Assembly: GCF_002127325.2 (NCBI RefSeq)
Contig: NC_035443.2
Location: 119,098,251-119,162,250, forward strand
Direction: 5' to 3'
DNA length: 64,000 bases
Origin: Helianthus annuus
Taxonomy: Eukaryota; Streptophyta; Magnoliopsida; Asterales; Asteraceae
The notes under the pieces were generated by a model, which was given only the letters and a program-made list of their open reading frames with translations, was not told the origin of the DNA and did no database searches. Position numbers and translations under genes: made by a program. Below, piece after piece: positions 33,491 through 46,000 of this stretch (its first letter is position 1; every line of letters starts with the position of its first letter).

Positions 33491-33608
33491 CTATATTATA
33501 TTATATTTTGTGTATAAAAAGTTAATAAGTAATATTATTATTAAAAGTGAGGAGACACCAGAGAGTGACACATGTACAAAAATATTTTTATTTATTAGTA
33601 TAGGAAGA

Positions 33609-34240
33609 TCCTCAAAATATGAATGATGCATACTTTCAAATCTTTAATGCCAGCTTCATGTGGGCACTTCAATGAATAGAACTTAAATAGTCACGGTTCA
33701 GTTACAATTTTTAACGGTTCGGTTTCAGTCTTATTCCATTGTCAATGTTTCTTCTTTATAGATTTGTATTAGAAATCGCAAGGTTACCATTAGTTGGGTG
33801 AAGTGGTTGCAAAATCCTCTAGTGTTTCTGTAATTGTTGGTTTTTGTTCGCCTAGTTTATCCTAGTCAAGTTTGTCTTTAGTATATTGGGACTTTTCTAA
33901 AAAACGACTACAGGATCAAAAGAAGGCTCAAAATTCAAACTACATCAATCATGTCATTCTAAAAGTTACAATTTAGCCTTATATTTAAAGTTTATACCAC
34001 CTGAAACTTGTGATGTTTATCTCATCCTTTAACCTACACCATTGAATATTATAGTCCCAATCCTTTCATATGTTTGTTACGAAATCACTATATTCAAGTA
34101 TGGAGGCTACTTGTAGACTAAGTTGTTAGTTAGCATTTGTGATTTATTTTATAGTATTTTACCATAAATGAATTAGATATAAGATATACTAAAATTTCAA
34201 ATTAAAACCTCGCCACGAGATGGTAATGATTACCGTATTG

Positions 34241-34246
<6 letters not shown>
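33609..34246. other. Intergenic stretch, nothing recognised
   Basis: This AT-rich sequence holds no coding frame, repeat or terminus that I recognise. It lies between the Helitron 5' end and the first (TA)n tract. Confidence 0.5.
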
Positions 34247-34276
<30 letters not shown>

Positions 34277-34283
<7 letters not shown>

Positions 34284-34664
34284 GCTAGATAGAAAACCCT
34301 ATCTATATAAAAAACCCTAGAAAACCCAACCTCCTGACATTTTTTTTTGAAAAAAATAACACATGTAATATACATGTTTTTAAGAGTTTTGGGCCAAAAA
34401 AATCAAAAAAGCGCCGAAGGGATAATTTTAAAAAAAAAAATTTCAGCAACTTTCAGCATTTTTGTCTAACACATGTTAGGCACTGAATTTTGTTTATTTT
34501 TTTAAAAAAATCCCTTCTGTTTTTTTTGGCCCAAAACACTCTAAAACATGTATATTACATGTGTAATTTTTTTCAAAAAAAAAATGTCGGGAGGTTGGGT
34601 AAAAATGGGGGTAGATTTGGGTTTTCAGAGTTTTCTAAGAATTTTAGGGTTTTTTGTCTAGCAT

Positions 34665-34669
<5 letters not shown>
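34277..34669. mobile_element. Foldback element type A in a (TA)n tract, copy 1
   Basis: (TA)n tracts lie on both sides (about 34247-34276 and 34670-34701). The ends are inverted: GGGTAGGGCTAGATAGAAA against GGGTAATGCTAGACAAAAAA on the opposite strand. Inverse matches continue through ACACATGTAATATACATGT and GGCCMAAA to a central palindrome CTAACACATGTTAG (34466-34479), so almost the whole 393 bp folds on itself. No coding frame. A second copy is at 53626-54038. It resembles, in target choice only, the Micron elements of rice that insert in TA microsatellites. Confidence 0.8.
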
Positions 34670-34701
<32 letters not shown>

Positions 34702-34704
<3 letters not shown>

Positions 34705-35124
34705 AGAAGATCATGCGAGAACCACCTCTTATTGCGAGAACCGCGAGAACCAATGTGAACACAACCAAAAATGCCTAAAAATAGCTAAAAATCACACAAT
34801 TTTTTTTTAAATATTTTTTATATAAAAATCGCTACTTTTCGAAGCCAAAAAAAATTAAAAATTAATTTTTTTTTTTAACTTTTTTTTGGGCCACTAAAAG
34901 TAGCGATTTGAGCATAAAAAATATTAAAAAAAAAATTTTAGATTTTTTTTTGATTTTTTTTAGATTTTTTTAGGTTTTTTGGGGGTTTAGTTTTTAGCAT
35001 TTTAGCTTGGGGGGGGGGGGGGGAGGGGGGTAGGTTTTTTGGGGTTTAGTTTTTAGCATTTTAGGTTGTGTTCACATTGGTTCTCGCGGTTCTCGCAATA
35101 AGGGTGGTTCTCGCATGAACTCCT

Positions 35125-35127
<3 letters not shown>
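34702..35127. mobile_element. Foldback element type B in a (TA)n tract
   Basis: The ends are inverted over about 65 bases: GGGAGAAGATCATGCGAGAA against GGGAGGAGTTCATGCGAGAA, then CGCGAGAACCAATGTGAAC on both. The arms converge on low-complexity A/T and a G-rich run (35009-35029). (TA)n tracts flank it (34670-34701 and 35128-35177). The TATAGGG edge is shared with type A although the arms differ. Confidence 0.82.

Positions 35128-35177
<50 letters not shown>
35128..35177. repeat. (TA)n tract between two elements
   Basis: About 25 TA units separate the type B foldback from the inverted end of the 14.2-kb interval. Confidence 0.95.
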
Positions 35178-35180
<3 letters not shown>

Positions 35181-35223
35181 AAGAGTTCATTGGGAACACT
35201 AAAAAAGTGGGGAACTGGGGAAC

Positions 35224-35486
35224 ATGGGTATTTTTGTCCAAAAACTGAAAAAAGTGTGGTTCAAAATTAAAGAGGGTATACCCAACGTCGGCTTCAGCTA
35301 TGGATATCCCTCACCGTCGGTTCAGCTACTCGTCAGAATCCTTCACCGTCAGCTTCAGCTACTCATCGGAATCCCTCACCTTCGGCTTCAGCTACTCATC
35401 GGAATCCCTCACCTTCGGCTTCAGCTACTAGCCGGAATCCCCACCGTCGACCTCATTCCTTACCGACCTCATATTGATGCGTCCCT
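35224..35486 (+). other. Exon-like patch with 33-bp minisatellite
   Basis: An open frame of 88 codons contains three to four tandem units of about 33 bases with CTTCAGCTACTCATCGGAAT (about 35300-35440), translating to an LLIGIPHLRLQ repeat. GTAAGTAG at 35487 is a good splice donor. It may be a captured first exon or a de novo repeat. No family is recognised. Confidence 0.35.
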
Positions 35487-36351
35487 GTAAGTAGATTCTG
35501 GTTTCCGTTTTGTCAATTTTTTTGTGTATAAATTGAATCGTGTGCGGAATTTGTTTATAGTCATACGTATTTATTAACATGTTAACTTTAAATTGTGTGG
35601 GGTTACATATTGAATTTGAGACAAATTTTCATGCTAGGGCGGTAGGGCATAAAAATTGCCTCTGTCTCAATTGCAGGGTTACATATTTAATTCATGAAAT
35701 TGGCATCTTTCAAAGTAATGTTATTTATTCATGTCAACTGAAATTGCCTTTAGATAATTAGGTTCTGGTGTTGGCTATAATATCAGTATGATGTTGGATA
35801 ATTTTGGGCAATAATTTAGGGGAAAATATGAATTTGAGTAACTAGGGATTTAGGAATCATAGCTTATTATATGCAAATCCAAATGGCTATTCTGTAGCTT
35901 AGGGCAATAGAGTTTTGTGTGTAGGGCAAACGTGGGCGGTTTATACCATTGTGATGATATGTGAATGAATATGACCAGTAGCCAGTAGGTTCCTTGGGGG
36001 CTGGGGTGTTTTAATTTTTCTTTCTTTTGGTCTGATGCATTCCTCCTTTCAGCTCTCCTTGCTGAGGGAGATCATTCCTTTCTGTCCTTCTTTCAGCTCT
36101 CCTTCTATTACCTACAGCCGCAATGGCTTTGCTCCCTTTATCTATAAGGGGTGACTTGGGTGTTCTTTTAACTGCTGATGCTAGATACGCGCTCTCACTT
36201 TTAAAATCACTGGCACAAATTTATTTAAAAAGTCATGTTGAAAATATTGTCTTCGAAAACGACTGAGCAGTGGAAGTGAAGCTAAGAAGTGGTCAAGTGA
36301 GTAATCGAGACTGTTTGACTTATTTTTCTAAATTTCACTTTTGGACGATAA
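35487..36351. other. Intron-like AT-rich sequence
   Basis: No coding frame with known features is seen. It follows a donor-like site and contains an imperfect duplication of TTCAGCTCTCCTT (about 36050 and 36092). Confidence 0.4.
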
Positions 36352-36645
36352 GGGGGGTGGGGGTGGTCATCACTCATCACTCACAACATCCAATCAAGTT
36401 CCGCCATGTCATCAACCATTATTCCATCACTCACAACTTTTTTTTAGTGGCGGTGGTCATCACTAGTGATGGAATTAATATCTGCATTATCATTAAGCAC
36501 AATGGGAGAGAACAAGTTCAAACCGTCACATTTCAAACAAGTTCAACACGTGAAGTTTTCCACGCGTTAAAATGTATGGTGGCGGCGGTGTGCATTTGGC
36601 CATCACGCGTGATGGTGGTCCATCACGGATCCACCCCCACTCCCC
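36352..36645. mobile_element. Tourist-like MITE (PIF/Harbinger type)
   Basis: The inverted ends are GGGGGGTGGGGGTGG and GGGGAGTGGGGGTGG. The flanks are TAA and TAG, close to the three-base TWA duplication of PIF/Harbinger. Length is 294 bp, with inner GGTCATCAC/GTGATGG inverse matches. No coding frame. Confidence 0.65.
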
Positions 36646-36711
36646 TAGATACTTGCACACACTCATCTTCTTTGATGTTTTGTTATAACTTCTGAGATAT
36701 CTTAGTTTGTG

Positions 36712-36890
36712 CATGCAGAACAAGCTGTTGTGAGCAATGCATCCATGTGGGACATTTTAAAGTTATTACCTAAAGAGGTTGTTCCAAAATCTTATGAGGA
36801 AAGCATTGAACATACAAAGCAATGTCGAGTCGTTTATGCATCTTCATTTGGGATTCGATGCGGAAGCGAGTATCTCAAAAAATGTTTATA
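36712..36890 (+). other. Exon-like fragment, unknown protein
   Basis: After an acceptor-like TGCAG at 36713-36717 an open frame reads NASMWDILKLLPKEVVPKSY and later SIEHTKQCRVVYASSFG. Its amino-acid composition is that of a real protein, unlike the surrounding AT-rich DNA. I cannot assign a family. It may be an exon captured by the surrounding element. Confidence 0.35.
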
Positions 36891-37040
36891 CATATCCCGA
36901 ATCTATTTCATATTCATTTGTTATACATTTTGGTGTTCCAGTATATGCTTAATTCTTTATATAATGGTGTTTAATTAAATATTCAGTTATTTTAACATGT
37001 TTGGTCAAATAAAGTCGAATCGAGTTTAGTTGATCAATGC

Positions 37041-37205
37041 TAGGGATGAGCACGGTACCCGTTCTGTACCGAAACTACCGGTACCGAAAAACAGAAAAAG
37101 TGGGTACCGGTTTTTACCGGTGTTTTACCCGTAAATACCGGTACCAAAAAACGGGGAAAGTGGGTACCGGTACCGAATATACCCGGTACCAAATGCTCAT
37201 CTCTA
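37041..37205. mobile_element. hAT-type MITE with exact 8-bp target duplication
   Basis: The ends are TAGGGATGAGCA and, inverted, TAGAGATGAGCA. The 8-bp duplication ATCAATGC is exact at 37033-37040 and 37206-37213, which fits hAT. The 165-bp body is built of GGTACCG-type palindromic words. It interrupts a family A unit of the tandem array, so the array is older than the insertion. Confidence 0.88.
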
Positions 37206-40200
37206 ATCAATGCAAACACCTATTTAACATATTAAATTTATTTATTTTATTATTTTGAACCCGTATAGACTTTATACAAAACTTTATTTTAATATTTTGA
37301 ACTATATTACGAAATTAATTGTATAGTTTGGTCAAATAAAGTTGAATTGAACCTAGTTGATCAATGCAAACTCCCATTTAAAATGTTAAAGTTTTTCATA
37401 CAAACTTATTATAACATGTTTCGTCAAATAGAGTCGAATCGAATTTAGTTGATCAATACAAACGCTCATTTAACATGTTAAGTTTATTTATTTTAATATT
37501 TTGAGCTCACATAAACTCTACACAAAACTTTACTCTAATATTTTGAACTCTAATCAGAAATTCAATATATAGTTTGCTTGAATAAAGTTGAATTGAACCT
37601 AGACGATTAATGCAAACTCTCATTTAATATGTAAAAGTTTATCGTATAAAACTTATTTAAACATGTTTAGTCAAATAAAGTCGAATCGAATTTAGTTGAT
37701 CAATACAAACGCTCATTTAACATTTTAAATTTATCTATTTTAATATTTTGAGCCCGCGTAGACTCTATACAAAACTTTATTTTAATATTTTGAACTCTAA
37801 TATGAAATTAATTATATAATTTGGTCAAATAAACTTGAATTAAACGTAATTGATTAATGCAAACTCCCATTTAAAATGCTAATAAAATAATTTGTTACCC
37901 TTTTAAAGTGTTTTTGAATTATTTTTTTGTAACAAAATAATTTTAATTTATTTGTTTTAATGGTTTGAGCCCGCATAGACTCCGTACAAAACTTTATTAT
38001 AATATTTTCAATTCTAATTAGAAATTCAATATATAGATTGGTGAAATAAAGTTGAATCAAAATTAGTTGATTAATGCAACCTCTCGTTTAACTTTTATAT
38101 GTTTGGTAAACAAAAGTTGAATCGAGTTTAGTTGATCAACGCAAACACTCATTTAACATGTTAAATTTATTTACTTTAATTTTTTGAGTCTGCATAAACT
38201 TCACACAAAACTTAATATTAATATTTTGAACTTTAATACGAAATTAATTACATTTTTGGTATTCTTCGTTGAACCCAACCCTCGTTCACCATTTAAAAAA
38301 ATAATCAGAATTTTGGCATATAAAGATGTGTTGAAGCTATTTTAATAAAAAATCATTTTTTTTGTAAAAAAAATAATTTGTTACCTTTTTAAAGTGCTTT
38401 TTAAACATGTTTTTATTTTTAAGTTTTTGATTTTTTTTAAACTTCTACACGTATTTATATGCAAAAGATCCGAAAATTTTAATTTTTTTAACATGTTAAA
38501 ATAATTTTTATGATATATTTCACTTGTTAAATAAATGATTTCTTGGTTTTTAACATTTTTTGTGTTTCCCGCAGAACTCAACCCTCCTTCAATATTTTAA
38601 AAATGATTTTTTTTGAAAAATTTTGGAAGTTTTTACATATGAAGATGTGTTGAAGCCATTCTAATAAAAAACTCATTTATGTAAAAAAAATTGTTACCTT
38701 TTTAAAGTGTTTTTAAGTATGTTTTTATTTTTAAGTTTTTTTGATTTTTTTATTAAAAAGACCTGCACATGTATTTATATGCAAAAGATCTGAAAATTAA
38801 AAAAAAACAATTTAACATGTTAATTTAAATTTTCTATAATATATTTAACATGTTAAATGAATGGTTTATCGGTTCACCACATTTTTGTTGTTCTCCGTTG
38901 AACCCAACCATCGTTCACTATTAAAAAAAATAATCAACATTTTGGCCTATAAAGATGTGTTTTGAAGCTATTTTAATAAAAAAATCATTTTATGTAATAA
39001 AATAATTTGTTACCTTTTTAAAGTGTTTTTAAATTATTTTTTTGTAATTAAATAATTTTAGTTTATTTATTTTAATTGTTTGAGCCCGCATAGACTCCAT
39101 ACAAAACTTTATTATAATATTTTGAATTCTAATCAGAAATTCAATATATAGTTTGATGAAATAAAGTTGAATCAAAACTAGTTGATCAATACAACCTCAC
39201 ATTTAACATGTTAATATGTTTGGTAAAAAAAAGTTGAATCGAGTTTAGTTGATAAACGCAAACACTCATTTAACATGTTAAATTTATTACTTTATTATTT
39301 TGAGTCCGCATGAACTCCACACAAAACTTAATATTAATATTTTGAACTTTAATACGGAATTAATTACATTTTTGGTGTTCTCCGTTGAACCCAACCCTCG
39401 TTGACTATTTAAAAAAATAATCAAAATTTTGGCATATAAAGATGTGATGAAGCTATTTTAATAAAAAAATATTTTTTTTGTAAAAAAACAATTTGTTACC
39501 TTTTTAAAGTGTTTTCTAAACATGTTTTTATTTTTAAGTTTTTGAATTTCTTTTAGACTTCTACATGCATGTATATGCAAAATATTCGAAAATTTTAATT
39601 TTTTTTAACATGTTAAATATTTTTTTATGATATATTTCACTTGTTAAATAAACGATTTCTCGGTTTTCAACATTTTTTGTGTTCCCAACTGAACTCAACC
39701 CTCGTTCACTATTTTAAAAATGATTTTTTTTTCAAATTTTTTGAAAGTTTTGGCATATGAGGATGTGTTGAAGCCATTCTAATAAAAAACATTTATTTAA
39801 AAAAGAAATTGTTACCTTTTTAAAGTGTTTTTAATTATGTTTTTATTTTTTAGTTTTTTGATTTTTTTATTAAAAAGACCTGCACATGTATTTATATGCA
39901 AAAGATCTGAAAATAAAAAAAAACAATTTAACATGTTAGATTAAATTTTCTATAATATAATTAACATGTTAAATGAATGGTTTCTGGTTTCCTCACATTT
40001 TTGGTGTTCTCCGTTGAACCCAACCCTTGTTCACTATTTTAAAAATTAATCAAAACTTTGGCATATAAATATGTGTTGAAGCTATTTTAATAAAAAATCA
40101 ATATTTTGTAAAAAAAATAATTTGTTGCCTTCATTAAAGTGTTTTTTAAGCCTTTTTTATTTTTAGATTTTTGATTTTTTTTAAACTTCTACACGTATTT

Positions 40201-43200
40201 ATATGCAAAAGATCCGAAAATTTTAATTTTTTAACATGTTAAAACATTTTTTATGATATATTTCACTTGTTAAATAAATGATTTCTCGGTTTTCAACATT
40301 TTTTGTGTTCCCCACTGAATTCAACCCTCGTTCATCATTTTAATAATGATTTTTTTTTTCAAATTTTTTGGAAGTTTTTGCATATGAAGATGTGTTGAAG
40401 CCATTCTAATAAAAAAATTATTTATGTAAAAAAGAAATTGTTACCTTTTTAAAGTGTTTTTAAGTATGTTTTTACTTTTTAGTTTTTTATTTTTTTTATT
40501 AAAAAGACCCGCATATGTATTTATATGCAAAAGATCTGAAAATTTAAAAAAAACAAATTAACATGTTAAATTAAATTTTCTATAATATATTTAACAGGTT
40601 AAATAAATGGTTTCTCGGTTCCCATAATTTTTGGTGTTCTCCGTTGAACCCAACCCTTGTTCACTATTTAAAAAAATAATCAAAATTTTGGCCTATAAAG
40701 ATGTGTTTTGAAGCTATTTTAATAAAAAATCATTTTATGTAATAAAATAATTTGTTACCTTTTTAAAGTGTTTTTGAATTCTAATTAGAAATTCAATATA
40801 TAGTTTGGTGAAATAAAGTCGAATTAAAACTAGTTGATCAATGCAAACTCTTATTTAACATGGTAATATGTTTGCTAAAAAAAAGTCGAATCGAGTTTGG
40901 TTGATCAACGCAAACACTCATTTAACATGTTAAATTTATTTACTTTAATATTTTGAGTCCGTATAAACTCCACACAAAACTTTATATTAATATTTTGAAC
41001 TTTAATACGAAATAAATTACATTTTTTGTGTTATCTGTTGAACCCAACCCTCGTTCACTATTTAAAAAAATAATCAAAATTTTGGCATGTAAAGATGTGT
41101 TGAAGCTATTTTAATAAAAAAATCATTTTTTTTAACAAAAATTTGTTACCTTTTTAAAGTATTTTTTAAACAGTTTTTTATTTTTAAGTTTTTTATTTTT
41201 TTTAACTTCCGGTATTTATGTGCAAAAGAACCGAAAATTTTATTTTTTTTAACACGTTAAAATACTTTTTTATGATATATTTCACGTGTTAAATAAATGA
41301 TTTATCGGTTTTCAACATTTTTTATGTTCCCCACTGAACTCAACTCTCGTTCACTGTTTTAAAATTGATTTTTTTTTCAAAATTTTTGGAAGTTTTTGCA
41401 TATGAAGATATATTGAAGCCATTCTAATAAAAAAATCATTTATATAAAAAAGAAATTGTCACATTTTTAAAGTTTTTTTAAGTATGTTTTTATTTTTTTA
41501 GTTTTTTGATTTTTTATTAAAAAGACCTGCACATGTATTTTTGTGCAAAATATCTGAAGATTAAAAAAAAACAATTTAACATGTTAAATTAAATTTTCTA
41601 TAATATATTTAACATATTAAATGAATGGTTTCTCGTTTCGTCACATTTTTTGTTCTCTCCTTTGAACCCAACCCTCGTTCACTATTTAAAAATATAATCA
41701 AAATTTTAGCACTTAAAGATGTGTTGAAGCTATTTTAATAAAAAAATCATTTTTTTTTTGTAAAAAACTAAATTGTTACCTTTTCAAAGTGTTTTTTAAG
41801 TATGTTTTTATTTTTAAGTTTTTGAATTTTTTTAAACTTCTACACGTATTTATATGCAAAATATCCGAAAATTTGAATTTTTTTAACATGTTAAAATATT
41901 TTTTATGATATATTTCACTTGTTAAATAAATGATTTCTCGGTTTTCAACATTTTTGGTGTTCCCCACTGAACTCAACCTTCGTTCACTATTTTAAAAATG
42001 ATTTTTTTTTTCAAATTTTTTGGAAGTTTTTACATATGAAGATGTGTTGAAGCCTTTAATAAAAAATCATTTATATAAAAAAGAAATTGTTACCTTTTTA
42101 AAAATTTTAAGCATGTCTTTATTTTTTAGTTTTTTAGTTTTTTTTATTAAAAAGACCTGCACATGTATTTATATGCAAAAGATCTGAAAATTAAAAAAAA
42201 ACAACTTAACATGTTAAATTAAATTTTCTATAATATATTTAACATGTTAAATGAATGGTTTCTCATTTCCTCACATTTTTTGTTTTCTCCGTTGAATCCA
42301 ACCCTCGTTCACTATTTAAAAAAATAATCAAAATTTTGGCATATAAAGATGTGTTGAAGCTATTTTAATAAAACAATCATTTTTTTGTAAAAAAATTAAT
42401 TTGTTACCTTTTTAAAGTGATTTTTAAATATGTTTTTATTTTTTTAAACTTCTACACGTATTTATATGCAAAAGATCCGAAAATTTTAATTTTTTTAACA
42501 TGTTAAAATATTTTTTATGATATATTTCACTTGTTAAATAAATGATTTCTTGGTTTTCAAAATATTTTGTGTTCTACACTAAACTCAACCCACGTTCACT
42601 AATTTAAAAATAATTGTTTTTCAAAATTTTTGGAAGTTTTTAGGTACGAAGATGTGTTGACGTCATTCTAATAAAAAAATCATTTATGTAAATAAGAATT
42701 TGTTACCTTTTTAAAGTGTTTTTAAGTATGTTTTTATTTTTTAGTTTTTTGATTTTTTTATTAAAAAGACCTGCACATGTATTTTTATGCAAAAGATCTG
42801 AAAATAAAAAAAAAACAATGTAACATGTTAAATTAAATTTTATATATTATATTTAACATGTTTGTGTTCCTCACTGAACTCAACCCTCGTTCGCTATTTT
42901 AAAAATGATTTTTTTTTTCAAAATTTTTGGAAGTTTTTGCGTATGAAGATGTGTTGAAGCCATTCTAATAAAAAAATCATTTATGTAAAAAAAATTGTTA
43001 CCTTCTTAAAGTTTTTTTAAGTATGTCTTTATTTTTTAGTTTTTTGATTTTTTTTATTGAAAAGACCTGCACATGTATTTATGTGCAAAAGATCTGAAAA
43101 TTAAAAAAAAAAAACAATTTAACATGTTAAATTAAAATTTCTACAATATATTTAACATGTTAAATGAATGGTTTCTCGTTTTCTCACATTTTTTGTTTTC

Positions 43201-44879
43201 TTCGTTGAACCCAACCCTCGTTCACTATTTAAAAAAATAATCAAAATTTTGGCATATAAAGATGTGTTGAAGTTATTTTAATAAAAAATCTTTTTTTTTT
43301 GTAAAAACTAATTTGTTACCTTTTAAAGTGTTTTTTAAGTATATTTTTATTGTTTAGTTTTTGAATTTTTTTAAACTTCTACACATATTTATATGCAAAA
43401 GATCCGAAAATTTTAATTTTTTTAACATGTTAAAATATTTTTATGATATATTTCACTTGCTAATTAAATGATTTCTCGGTTTTCAATATTTTGTGTTCCC
43501 CACTGAACTCAACCGTCGTTCACTATTTTAAAAATGATTTTTTTTTTCAATTTTTTTGGAAGTTTTTGCATATGAAGATGTGTTGAAACCATTCTAATAA
43601 AAAAATCATTTATACAAACGTTCATTTAACATGTTAAATTTATTTACTTTAATATTTTGAGCCCGGATAGACTTCATACGAAACTTTATTTTAAAACTTT
43701 GAACTCTAATCCGAAATTCAATATATAATTTGGTAAAATAAAGTTTGATCGAACCTAGTTGATCAATGCAAAATCTCGTTTAACATGTTAAAGTTTATCG
43801 TGCAAAACATGTTTGGTCAAATAAAGTTGAATTGAGTTTAGTTGATCAATGCAAACGTTTATTTAACATGTTAAATTTATTTATTTTAATATTTTGAGCC
43901 CGGATAGACTTTACACGAAACTTTATTTTAATATTTTGAACTCTAATCCGAAATTCAATATATAATTTGCTCAAATAAAGTTTAATCAAACCTAGTTGAT
44001 CAAAGCAAACTCTCATTTAACATGTTAAAGTTTATTATGCAAAACTTATTTAACATGTTTGGTCAAATAAAGTCGAATCGAGTTTAGTTGATCAATACAA
44101 ACATTCATTTAACATGTTAAATTTATTTACTTTAATATTTTGAGCCCGGATAGACTGCATACGAAACTTTATTTTAAAACTTTGAACTCTAATCCGAAAT
44201 TCAATATATAATTTGGTCAAATAAAATTGGATCGAACCTAGTTGATCAATGCAAAATCTCATTTAACATGTTAAAGTTTATCGTACAAAACATGTTTGGT
44301 CAAATAAAGTCGAATCGAGTTTAGTTGATCAATGCAAACGTTTATTTAACATGTTAAATTTATTTATTTTAATATTTTGAGCCCGGATAGACTTCACACT
44401 AAACTTTATTTTAATATTTTGAACTCTAATTCAAAATTCAATATATAATTTGGTCAAATAAAGTTTAATCAAACCTAGTTGATCAAAGCAAACTCTCATT
44501 TAACATGTTAAAGTTTATAATAGGTATCTTAACATGTTCGGTCAAATAAAGTCGAATCGAGTTCAGTTGATCGATGCAACCGTTCATTTACCATGTTAAA
44601 TTTATTTACTTTAATATTTTGAGCCCGAATAGACTTTATACGAAACTTTATTTTAATATGTTGAACTTTAATCTAAAATTCAATATATAATTTGGTCAAA
44701 TAAAGTTGAATCGAACCTAGTTGATCAATGCAAATTCTCATTTAACATGTTAAAGTTTATCACACAAACGTAATTTTATTTTTTAACTCTAATCCGAAAT
44801 TCAATATATAATGTTGTAAAATAAAGTTGAACAGAATCTAATTGATCAATGCAAACTTTTATTTAACATGTTAAATTGA

Positions 44880-45440
44880 TTTAATTAAATATTTTAAGTA
44901 CGCATAGATTCAATTTCCTTCTTCTGGCTACACAAATGCCTTACCCTCCCAAATCCATCACACAAAGCTTTATTTTACTCTTTTGAACTCTAATACGAAA
45001 TGCAATATATAATACGGTCAAATAATGTCTCTCATTTAACATTTAACATGTTAAATTTATTTATTTTAATATTTTGAGCTTGTGTATACTCCATTTCCTT
45101 CTTCTGGCTACATAAATCTTCTCCATGACCATCATTTAACATGTTAAATTTATTTATTTTAATATTTTGAATCAGCATAAACTCTATTTCCTTCTACTGG
45201 CTACACAAATTCCCTAACCTCCCAAACCATCCTCACACAAAACTTTATTTTAATTTTTGAATTCTAATACGGACGTCAATATATAATGCGGTCAAATAAA
45301 GTCTATTATTTAACGTTTAACATGTTAAATTTATTTTTATTAATATTTTGAGCCCGCATAGACTCTACTTCTTTCTTCCTGCTACACAAGTCTCTCAAAC
45401 CCTATCAAATCCATACTCACACAAACGTTATTATAAGTTT
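44880..45440. repeat. Variant family A units with an inserted CTTCTGGCTACACAAAT segment
   Basis: Four units at the right edge of the array carry an extra 30-60 bases with TTTCCTTCTTCTGGCTACA (near 44910, 45090, 45186 and 45364), absent from the other units. This marks a sub-lineage of the array. Confidence 0.7.
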
Positions 45441-45753
45441 TTTAATGCTAATCCGAAATTTAATATATAATGTGGTACAATAATGTTGAACCGAATCTAA
45501 TTGACCAATACAAACTTTCATTTAACATGTTAAATTTATTTATTTTAATATTTTTAACGTTATGTTTAACAAAATTGTTTGAAAGGGAACTTTTAACATT
45601 ATGTTTAACAAAATTGTTTGAAGGTGAACTTTAAATAAAAGAACTTAACATGTTAAATTTAAATATTCGGCCCTGTAGGTTGGTACCTTCATAGATCATT
45701 AACATTATTGGTAATCTAAAAGTTGAAACAATCCGAATAGAAAGAATGACTAT

Positions 45754-46000
45754 GTCCAATAGCGTTGCATTGCAGTGGTAGAGATATTGGTGGACAATGA
45801 TAGGAGATTTGGAGAATCCCGGGTTCAATCCTTGAGCCAAACGGGTTTTACTGGTATTTTCACTGTCGTGTCTATGTGCGGGCAAGTTACTGGGTTTTCA
45901 CCGAAATTGGTGTTTGGTGACTCGGGTTACTCTCAGAGTACTCGATTTGTCTAGTGATTACCCCAAGAGTGCTCATGTTTGATTTGTTAGCCGTTAAAAA
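45754..46000 (+). mobile_element. tRNA-derived SINE with target duplication
   Basis: GTTGCATTGCAGTGGTAGAG is box A-like and GGGTTCAATCC near 45831 is box B-like. The 247-bp element ends GTTAGCCGTT plus an A run. AATGACTAT is exact at 45745-45753 and 46001-46009. The transcript would be made by RNA polymerase III. Confidence 0.85.

Larger units (their letters stand above)
20106..33608 (-). mobile_element. Helitron (non-autonomous) enlarged by two LINE insertions
   Basis: The right end (minus-strand 5' end) reads TCTTCCTATACTAATAAATA from 33608, before a host T at 33609. The left end (minus-strand 3' end) is a perfect hairpin AACCCGTGT-ATT-ACACGGGTT (20116-20136), then a spacer and CTAC at 20109-20106, one base from CTAG, with host A at 20105. 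Spacing equals that of the proven Helitron at 54964-56019 and both ends resemble it. Removing LINEs at 20275-25995 and 26623-32729 leaves about 1.6 kb. No Rep or helicase frame is present, so it would depend on another element. Confidence 0.65.
37020..45540. repeat. Complex tandem array, two interleaved repeat families (A about 245 bp, B about 315 bp)
   Basis: Family A (37020-38250, parts near 39040-39360 and 40770-41010, then 43610-45540) carries GTTGATCAATGCAAAC, ATATTTTGAGCCCG and GTCAAATAAAGTYGAAT. Family B (about 38250-43610) recurs 17 times, with the marker GATGTGTTGAAGC spaced at 298-322 bases except where A pieces intrude (487 and 391). B monomers alternate two subtypes (AAAGACCTGCACATG and TTCTACACGTATTTATATGC), giving a dimer of about 630 bp. 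Both families contain the palindrome TTAACATGTTAA. No real coding frame. Confidence 0.88.

Noticed and set aside
34490..34702. Frame with a poly-Tyr/Ile tail
   Set aside because: It lies in a foldback element and reads through (TA)n; no protein features.
38381..41976. Two similar 66-codon minus-strand frames at 38381-38581 and 41776-41976
   Set aside because: They are the same position in two monomers of the tandem array; their similarity is due to the repeat, not to protein selection.
37020..45540. CRISPR-like or centromeric array
   Set aside because: Units are 245-315 bp and AT-rich without spacers. Centromere function cannot be judged from 8.5 kb; no typical 150-180 bp monomer.
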